From NCBI GenBank assembly GCA_017544525.1, contig JAFYEA010000002.1, positions 1-58,072 on the forward strand: a stretch of DNA of 58,072 nt. The letters are read 5' to 3'. Shown here in pieces: positions 50,597 to 58,072 of this stretch (its first letter is position 1; every line of letters starts with the position of its first letter). Both the position numbers and the translations under genes were made by a program. A model generated the notes under the pieces. It made no database searches. It saw only the letters and a program-made list of their open reading frames with translations, and was not told the origin of the DNA. The stretch comes from Bacilli bacterium. GTDB lineage: Bacteria; Bacillota_I; Bacilli_A; RF39; UBA660.

Positions 50597-51271
50597 ATGT
50601 ATTGTAAAAATTGCAAAGTAAGATTAAAAGATTATTTAGAAAAATGTCCATTATGCCATACTAAAGTAGAATCAAAAAATGAGAATAGTAATCCATATAA
50701 TAAATATATAGAAGACTTTTCAACAAGAGTAAATATTAAATATTTTTCAGCATTAATAATAAGAATATTAATACTAGTGGTTATAATTACAATGGGTACA
50801 AATTTATTAATAAATAAAACTGTTAGTTGGTCATTATATGTTGCTGTTTCTTCTTTTTATATTTGTTCATTCTATTTATATATTACATTAGAAAATAAAA
50901 AAATAGCGTTTATATTAAATATGACATCACTAGAAATATTACTATTTACTATATCTTATTTAACACACGATATATCATGGTTTATATATTTAGTTGGACC
51001 AATTATATTAATGGTAAGTGGATATATTATATTAAATGTATGGTTATCTAAATATCAAAACATATTAAGAAACTTCTCTATATTATTACTGTACATAGTT
51101 ATATGTTTATTTATATTGGATGCCCTTATAAATATATATAATACAAGTATAATATCGATTAAATGGTCATTAATAGCTAATATTCCAATATTTTGTATTA
51201 GTGGATTATTATTTGGACTATCATTTAATAAAAAAATACAAAACGAAGTAGAAAAAAGGTTCTTTATATAA
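50597..51271 (+). CDS. Zinc-ribbon multi-pass membrane protein (DUF6320-like)
   Basis: A 224-residue protein. The N-terminal zinc ribbon uses Cys3, Cys6, Cys17 and Cys20 (YCKNCKVRL...KCPLCH). Six hydrophobic segments follow from about residue 50. It resembles DUF6320 proteins, which I recall being found beside acetyltransferase-like genes, exactly as here. Function unknown; it might tether the acyltransferase or handle its lipid or alcohol substrate. Confidence 0.68.
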   Translation: MYCKNCKVRLKDYLEKCPLCHTKVESKNENSNPYNKYIEDFSTRVNIKYFSALIIRILILVVIITMGTNLLINKTVSWSLYVAVSSFYICSFYLYITLENKKIAFILNMTSLEILLFTISYLTHDISWFIYLVGPIILMVSGYIILNVWLSKYQNILRNFSILLLYIVICLFILDALINIYNTSIISIKWSLIANIPIFCISGLLFGLSFNKKIQNEVEKRFFI

Positions 51272-51280
51272 GAACCTTTT
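51254..51280. terminator. Bidirectional terminator between the DUF6320-like gene and folD
   Basis: AAAAGGTTCT and AGAACCTTTT form a 10-bp stem around seven bases. Runs of T flank it on both strands (TTTTATTTATT on plus; TTTTTTC on minus). Confidence 0.8.
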
Positions 51281-51285
51281 ATTTA

Positions 51286-52116
51286 TTAATCATTTTGTTT
51301 TTTATATGCTATTAATGTGTTTTTAAGAAGCATTGCTACTGTCATTGGCCCAACACCACCAGGCACAGGAGTTACATATGATGCTTTTTCTTCAACATTA
51401 GGATTTACATCCCCATATATCTTGCCTTCTATTCTAGTAATACCAACATCAATAATAACTGCACCTTCTTTAATCATTGATTTATTGATTAAATGTTTCT
51501 TTCCTACAGCAACTATTAATACGTCAGCATCTTTAGTATATTTCTTTAAATTAACTGTTTTTGAATGACACATAGTAACAGTGGCATTTCTTTTAATACA
51601 TTCAAGCATAATTGGTTTCCCAACTAATTCACTTCTACCAACAACTACTACATGTTTACCCTCAAGTTCAATTTTATAATGATCAAATATTTCTAATATT
51701 CCTTTAGGTGTACATGGTATAAAAGTTTCTTCACCAGTTAACAATTTACCTTGGCTTATATCAGTAAGTCCATCTACATCCTTTAAAGGACTAATAGTAT
51801 TTAATATTTTCATTGTATTATACTTTTTAGGAATTGGTAATTGTAATATAATACCATTAACACTTTTATCCTTATTTAATTCCTTTATTTTTCTAATAAT
51901 AACACTCTCTTTAGTTTTTTCATCATAACTAAAATGCATCATACTCATATCACAATATTCACAAGCTTTTCTTTTGTTTTCAACGTACACTTTACTTGCT
52001 TCATCATCACCTACAGTTACTACTGCTAGAATTGGTGTTTGATGATAAGAGTCTGCACCTGCCTTTACTTCATCCTTAATTTTTGCACTCAATAATTTTC
52101 CGTCTAATCTTTCCAT
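51286..52116 (-). CDS. folD: Methylenetetrahydrofolate dehydrogenase/cyclohydrolase
   Basis: A 276-residue bifunctional enzyme of one-carbon metabolism. The substrate block is VENKRKACEYC near residues 47-57 with the catalytic Lys. GIILQLPIPKKYN, DVDGLT, the Rossmann VVVGRSELVGKP and the C-terminal PVPGGVGPMTVAMLL are all typical. The ATG shares one base with the cyclophilin stop (TAATG), so translation is coupled. Confidence 0.96.
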   Translation of the reverse strand: MERLDGKLLSAKIKDEVKAGADSYHQTPILAVVTVGDDEASKVYVENKRKACEYCDMSMMHFSYDEKTKESVIIRKIKELNKDKSVNGIILQLPIPKKYNTMKILNTISPLKDVDGLTDISQGKLLTGEETFIPCTPKGILEIFDHYKIELEGKHVVVVGRSELVGKPIMLECIKRNATVTMCHSKTVNLKKYTKDADVLIVAVGKKHLINKSMIKEGAVIIDVGITRIEGKIYGDVNPNVEEKASYVTPVPGGVGPMTVAMLLKNTLIAYKKQND

Positions 52117-52784
52117 TATTCCTCTCCTTCATATACATTAACAAATCTTATTGATTTAATTTTCTTTTCTTTTTGTGGTTTATCATTTTCATCTGTTATT
52201 GATACAGCTACATTATCAACAACATCCATACCATGTATTACTTTACCAAAAGCAGCATATCTACCATCTAAATGCAATGAATCTTTATGAACAATAAAGA
52301 ATTGACTAGACGCAGAATTCATGGTTTCTGGTGTTTCTAATTCGTCACTTTCAGCACCTCTTCTTGCCATAGATAAAATACCTCTAGTATGAGATAAATC
52401 ATTTGTTACTCCATTTAAAGCAAATTCACCTTTAATTGTTTCTTCGCTTCCAGAAGTTCCTGTTCCTGTTGGATCACCTGTTTGTATCATAAAGTTTTTT
52501 ATTACTCTATGAAATATTAATCCATCATAGAACTTTTCACTTACTAATTTTTTAAAATTCTTAACAGTTATTGGAGCAATACTTGGATATAATTCAGCAA
52601 TTATTATTCCATAACCTTCTACTTCAATTTTAATTAAATCGCTTTCTTCTTCAGTCTCAATATATGAAGTTTTTTCAATTGTATATATTGTTTTACCATT
52701 TACTTCTTTTGTTTTATAATTCTTACACCCTATTAATAATAAAATCATAAACAAACTCAAAAATATTACCACATATTTTTTCAT
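52116..52784 (-). CDS. Cyclophilin-type peptidyl-prolyl isomerase lipoprotein
   Basis: A 222-residue protein. A lipoprotein signal ends in the lipobox LIGC (Cys at about 20), so it should sit on the outer face of the membrane and assist folding of exported proteins. The cyclophilin domain starts near 47: IIAELYPSIAPITVKNF, the catalytic FHRVIKNFMIQTGDPTGTG with its Arg, and SQFFIVHKDSLHLDGRYAAFG. ATG 52784 follows AGGTGAT. Co-transcribed with folD. Confidence 0.92.
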   Translation of the reverse strand: MKKYVVIFLSLFMILLLIGCKNYKTKEVNGKTIYTIEKTSYIETEEESDLIKIEVEGYGIIIAELYPSIAPITVKNFKKLVSEKFYDGLIFHRVIKNFMIQTGDPTGTGTSGSEETIKGEFALNGVTNDLSHTRGILSMARRGAESDELETPETMNSASSQFFIVHKDSLHLDGRYAAFGKVIHGMDVVDNVAVSITDENDKPQKEKKIKSIRFVNVYEGEE

Positions 52785-52812
52785 ATTATCACCTAATTTC
52801 ATTTTATCATAT

Positions 52813-53151
52813 TTATTTTTTCTTGTTAATAAAAACCTTTTTCTTTATATAATCTATTAACCATATAATTATAAATGATATAACAAATGTTACAATAAAA
52901 CTCATTATAAAGTTTTTAACATTTATATCTAATATATAGTCACTAAATCTTACATTTTCTCCTCCTAATGTTATTGGATATAATTCACCAAAGAATATAC
53001 CAAATCCAACTTGTTCAACTATTTCTCCACCATAATATGTTCTGCAAAATAATAGTTTATCAAAATGATTAGCCCAAAACACATTAATTAATGCACATCC
53101 TATTGTAATTATTATTGAATACATTATAGTCTTTAATAATACTCTTTTCAT
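52813..53151 (-). CDS. Small membrane protein of unknown function
   Basis: A 112-residue protein with two membrane helices (about 8-27 and 80-102) joined by an outer loop of about 50 residues containing YYGGEIVEQVGFGIFFGELY. The end is Lys-rich, presumably cytoplasmic. AGGTGAT precedes the ATG. It precedes the cyclophilin gene by 28 bases, so the order membrane protein-cyclophilin-folD may be one unit. Family not recognised. Confidence 0.6.
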   Translation of the reverse strand: MKRVLLKTIMYSIIITIGCALINVFWANHFDKLLFCRTYYGGEIVEQVGFGIFFGELYPITLGGENVRFSDYILDINVKNFIMSFIVTFVISFIIIWLIDYIKKKVFINKKK

Positions 53152-53180
53152 AGATTATCACCTATATAAATAATATCAAA

Positions 53181-53204
53181 ATAAAAAACACTATGAAAGT
53201 GTTT
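53181..53204 (-). terminator. Terminator of the dnaK-pepF-dnaJ transcript
   Basis: AAACACT and AGTGTTT pair around five bases at the dnaJ stop, followed by TTTATTTTG on the minus strand. Confidence 0.8.
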
Positions 53205-54339
53205 ATTTATTTAATTTATTGAATTTTTTAAATGCTACTTCATCTTCTAAATCAGTTTCATCTAATTCTTGTAATAAAGATTTTTGTTTTCTAGATAAAC
53301 TTGTTGGAATAATTAGATTAAGAACGCAATAGAAATCCCCTTTTCTCCATGAATCAGGACTATTAATACCTTTTCCTTTTATTCTTAATACTTCTCCTGG
53401 CTGACTACCAGCAGTTATTTTTATTTCAACATCTCCATCTACTGTTTTAATTGTTTTTTTACATCCTAAACATAAATCAGTAATAGTTACAGGTAAATCA
53501 ATATAGATATCATTTCCATCTCTTCTATATAGTTCATGTGGAGTAATTCTTATTTCAATGTATAAGTCTCCATTAGGCCCACCATTAACTCCGGGTTCAC
53601 CTTTACCGCTTATTCTTAATTGTTGTCCTTCCTCAATACCTGCAGGTATATCGATACTAATTGTTTTATTTACCTTAACTCTACCATTACCTTTACAAGT
53701 ACTACATTTAGTTTTATATATTTTACCCTTTCCATTACACTCACTACATGTTGTTCTTGTTTGAATAGTACCTAGAATAGTATTAGTTTGTTTAACAACT
53801 GTTCCAGTACCTCCACATTCACTACATGTAGTTTCGCCATGGCCACCATGACCATCACAATCTTCACAAGTTTCATAATAGTCAATATCAAAATCTTTTT
53901 TACATCCATATACGGCATCCATAAAATCTATTTTCATGCCATATAAAGTATCTGCTCCTTTTCTTGCTCTAGAAGAACTTCTACTGCTTCCTCCAAAGCC
54001 TCCGAAACCACCAAATCCTCCAGAGAACAAATCATCAAATATATCTCCAAAATCAAAGTTTCCAAATGGATTACCAGAAAATCCTCCAGCACCACCACCA
54101 GCATTACCATACGGATTTTCAAAAGCAGCATGACCATATTGATCGTATTTTGCTCTATTATCCTTATCAGATAAACACGCATATGCTTCTTGTGCTTCTT
54201 TAAACTTTTCAGGAGCATCTGGACTCTTATTTATATCAGGGTGAAATTCTTTTGCTTTTTTTCTAAATGCACTTTTAATTTCTTCATCAGTAGCATCTTT
54301 AGAGACACCTAATACTTCATAATAATCTCTCTTTGCCAT
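53203..54339 (-). CDS. dnaJ: Chaperone DnaJ
   Basis: A 378-residue type I Hsp40. The J domain (residues 1-70) has HPD in [10 protein letters not shown] Gly/Phe-rich linker occupies about 75-130. The zinc domain has four CxxCxGxG-type repeats ([32 protein letters not shown]). The client-binding C-terminal beta domains contain GDLYIEIRI. It stimulates DnaK ATP hydrolysis. pepF lies between it and dnaK, six bases upstream. Confidence 0.97.
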   Translation of the reverse strand: MAKRDYYEVLGVSKDATDEEIKSAFRKKAKEFHPDINKSPDAPEKFKEAQEAYACLSDKDNRAKYDQYGHAAFENPYGNAGGGAGGFSGNPFGNFDFGDIFDDLFSGGFGGFGGFGGSSRSSSRARKGADTLYGMKIDFMDAVYGCKKDFDIDYYETCEDCDGHGGHGETTCSECGGTGTVVKQTNTILGTIQTRTTCSECNGKGKIYKTKCSTCKGNGRVKVNKTISIDIPAGIEEGQQLRISGKGEPGVNGGPNGDLYIEIRITPHELYRRDGNDIYIDLPVTITDLCLGCKKTIKTVDGDVEIKITAGSQPGEVLRIKGKGINSPDSWRKGDFYCVLNLIIPTSLSRKQKSLLQELDETDLEDEVAFKKFNKLNK

Positions 54340-54345
54340 ATATCA

Positions 54346-56112
54346 CTACTCTCCATTTTCTAATTCTTTTAATTGATTAATCTTATCATTAAATATTTCA
54401 AAGGCTCTATTTAAAGTATCTTTATCAGCCAAATCAATTCCAATGTCTTTTAACAAATCAAGTGGGAATTTAATGCTTCCACTACTTAAGAATTTAATAT
54501 ACTTATCTTTAAAATCTTTTTCATTTAACAATTTATCAGCTATTATCAATGCACTAATAAAACCAGTAGCATATTTATATACATAGAATGAATCATAGAA
54601 ATGAGGGATTCTTGCCCATTCATATCTAATAGTTTCATCCACCTTAACAGCAGGACTAAATTGTTTTTTATTTAATTCATAATAAATATCACATAATAAA
54701 TCTTTAGTTAAAACACCACCATTTTCATATGTCTCATGAACTTCTTTTTCAAATTCAGCAAACATAACTTGTCTATATACAGTAGCTTTAAATTTATCTA
54801 GAAATTCTACTAAATAATATTCTTTTTCTTCATTTTTAGTTGAATTATTTATTAAGTATTCACTCAATAATATTTCATTAACAGTTGAAGCAATTTCAGC
54901 TAAGAATATAGGATATCCAGCATACAAATAATCTTGATTAAGATCACTATAATAAGTATGCATAGCATGTCCCATTTCATGTGCTAAAGTACTTACTGAA
55001 TCCATATTATTTTCATAATTTAATGAAACATATGGAAGTACCCCATAGCTTCCCCATTCATATGCTCCACTTCTTTTTTTATCTTTTGGATAAACATCAA
55101 CACACCTATTATTTAATAAATAATTAAATTTCTCTAAATAATCGTTACCTAAAGGTTTTAATGCTTCATTTACTAATTTTTTACCTTCTTCATATTCTAT
55201 TTTTTTATCAGGCATTTTAGAAGAATTAACATACAAATCATACATATGTAGTTTATAACCTAAACTCTTTCCTTTTAGCTTATAATACTCTTTTAAATAC
55301 TTAGTATTTTTATTAGTAATATCAATTAGATTATTATATAATTTAGTATCTATATTATCAGAAAATAATTCCATTTCTAATATACTATTATATTTTCTAG
55401 TTTTAGAAATAAAATTGTTACTTTTAACTTTACCAATATATAATGAACTAATTGTATTAATATGATCTTTATAATATTTATACTTTTTAGTAAAAGCATC
55501 TTTTCTAACTCTTCTATCCCTAGACATTAAAAATGAACTAAAGTTATATGGAGTCAAATCAACTCTTTCACCTTTCTCATTTTTAATTTTATCTAATTTT
55601 ATATCAATATTATTAATCGCATCATAAGCACTCCTAGGTACTCTTAGTATTTCAGACATATCACTAAGTATCTTTTCTTCTTCTTTACTTAATACATGAC
55701 TCTTATACCTAAATGTTCTTTCTAACATTATACTATATTTTTCTAATTTTTTATTCTTAGATATTAGTTTCTTAACATCTTCAAATGTAGAAGATAATAA
55801 TTCAGGAGTAATAAAACTTGTAACACTACTTGCTTTATCAACTATAGATAAACATTCTTCTTTATATTGTTGATAAGTAACATCACCCATATTTTCATAA
55901 TGCGCTAGATGACTATAAACATACAATCTTTCACATAACAAATTAATTTTACTATCAAGTTCTAATAGTTCATATAAAGTTTTTTCAGTATCTAAAATTT
56001 TACCTTTATATTTAACTATTTCATTAAGTAGATTGTCTACTTCCTTTATAGCATTTTTAAAATCTTTTTCATCTTTAAATAATCTAGTTAAATCCCAATT
56101 ATATTTATCCAT
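54346..56112 (-). CDS. pepF: Oligoendopeptidase F (M3 family)
   Basis: A 588-residue cytoplasmic zinc metallopeptidase. The active site HEMGH is at 378-382 (TLAHEMGHAMHTYYSD). The third zinc ligand lies in AEIASTVNEILLSEYL. Length and order fit PepF, which degrades peptides of about 7-17 residues. It is unusual to find it inserted between dnaK and dnaJ, so peptide clearance may be co-expressed with heat-shock chaperones. The GC-rich hairpin after dnaK may reduce its expression relative to dnaK. Confidence 0.95.
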   Translation of the reverse strand: MDKYNWDLTRLFKDEKDFKNAIKEVDNLLNEIVKYKGKILDTEKTLYELLELDSKINLLCERLYVYSHLAHYENMGDVTYQQYKEECLSIVDKASSVTSFITPELLSSTFEDVKKLISKNKKLEKYSIMLERTFRYKSHVLSKEEEKILSDMSEILRVPRSAYDAINNIDIKLDKIKNEKGERVDLTPYNFSSFLMSRDRRVRKDAFTKKYKYYKDHINTISSLYIGKVKSNNFISKTRKYNSILEMELFSDNIDTKLYNNLIDITNKNTKYLKEYYKLKGKSLGYKLHMYDLYVNSSKMPDKKIEYEEGKKLVNEALKPLGNDYLEKFNYLLNNRCVDVYPKDKKRSGAYEWGSYGVLPYVSLNYENNMDSVSTLAHEMGHAMHTYYSDLNQDYLYAGYPIFLAEIASTVNEILLSEYLINNSTKNEEKEYYLVEFLDKFKATVYRQVMFAEFEKEVHETYENGGVLTKDLLCDIYYELNKKQFSPAVKVDETIRYEWARIPHFYDSFYVYKYATGFISALIIADKLLNEKDFKDKYIKFLSSGSIKFPLDLLKDIGIDLADKDTLNRAFEIFNDKINQLKELENGE

Positions 56113-56137
56113 AAGTTTCTCCTTTAAATATTAATTA

Positions 56138-56158
56138 AGGGCTCTATAATAGAGCCCT
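56138..56158 (-). terminator. GC-rich hairpin between dnaK and pepF, probable attenuator
   Basis: AGGGCTCTA and TAGAGCCCT pair around TTA. The run after it on the minus strand (TAATTAATATTT) is only partly T, so it probably attenuates transcription or protects the dnaK 3' end rather than stopping all read-through. Confidence 0.6.
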
Positions 56159-56170
56159 ATTATTTATATA

Positions 56171-58003
<1,833 letters not shown>

Positions 58004-58020
58004 TCATCTCTCCTTTAATT

Positions 58021-58072
58021 TTATTCATTTACAATAACCATCGCTAGTCTTAATACTTTATCTTTATACATA
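58021..58072 (-). CDS. grpE: C-terminal end of GrpE (cut by the window edge)
   Basis: The last 16 codons before a TAA read MYKDKVLRLAMVIVNE. They match the final strand of GrpE, where the usual consensus is GY.L.DRVLRPAMV.V. Its position just upstream of dnaK, as in hrcA-grpE-dnaK-dnaJ operons, supports the call. GrpE is the nucleotide exchange factor of DnaK. Confidence 0.8.
   Translation of the reverse strand, partial: MYKDKVLRLAMVIVNE

Overview
The window comes from a very AT-rich, low-GC Bacillota genome that uses the ordinary code (Trp is TGG, genes end mostly in TAA). Most genes carry strong AGGAGG-type ribosome sites and simple hairpin-plus-U terminators. Endospore-formation genes are present: spoIVB, spoIIGA-sigE and sigG. 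Together with ECF transporter genes, a phenylalanine T-box and type IV pilin-like genes, the gene content suggests a spore-forming, probably gut-associated and uncultured member of the Bacilli/Erysipelotrichia side (RF39-like). The lineage is inferred from gene content and style only; no search was run.

Layout. 1-9.8 kb: end of a secreted-protein gene, spoIVB, xseB-xseA-nusB, a large prepilin-like surface protein with InlB-type repeats and a glycine-rich tail, a GH31 glycosidase homologue with altered active-site residues, and a HerA-like ATPase. 9.8-19.9 kb: a DUF2628-like membrane protein, a small unknown, cysS, then ecfA1-ecfA2-ecfT-truA with strongly degenerate ATPases, a prepilin, engB-nrnA and ackA. 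20-23.9 kb: a compact four-gene operon of unknown function (coiled-coil proteins, a small HTH-like protein and a 94-residue protein). 23.9-31.9 kb: frr, T-box-pheS-pheT, a membrane-anchored unknown, a SUFU-domain protein, proS and a prepilin. 31.9-36.5 kb (plus strand): a PilB/GspE-type ATPase divergent from that prepilin, a class B penicillin-binding protein and lexA. 36.5-46.7 kb: rhomboid protease, TspO-like protein, then rluD family-lspA-ylmC-sigG. Three cell-surface or accessory genes separate sigG from sigE-spoIIGA. 46.7-58 kb: rpmB, murB, rpsD with a structured leader, a condensation/acetyltransferase-like gene with a zinc-ribbon membrane partner, folD, a cyclophilin lipoprotein, and dnaJ-pepF-dnaK with the end of grpE.

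How the parts work together. SpoIIGA is expected to activate pro-SigE in the mother cell. SigG acts in the forespore, and SpoIVB is the forespore signal that triggers SigK processing. The three prepilins and the PilB-like ATPase look like dispersed parts of one type IV pilus/pseudopilus system whose membrane platform and prepilin peptidase are not in the window. The most unusual items are the pilin-adhesin, the ECF module whose two ATPases both lack key residues, the GH31 homologue that seems to lack its acid/base residue, the unknown operon at 20-24 kb, and the split spoIIG locus with a terminator-like hairpin covering the sigG ribosome site. No tRNA, rRNA, CRISPR array, phage or insertion sequence was recognised. 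No stretch longer than about 300 bases lacks a gene or RNA element; the longest non-coding gaps are the pheS T-box leader and the 48425-48671 divergent promoter/leader region.
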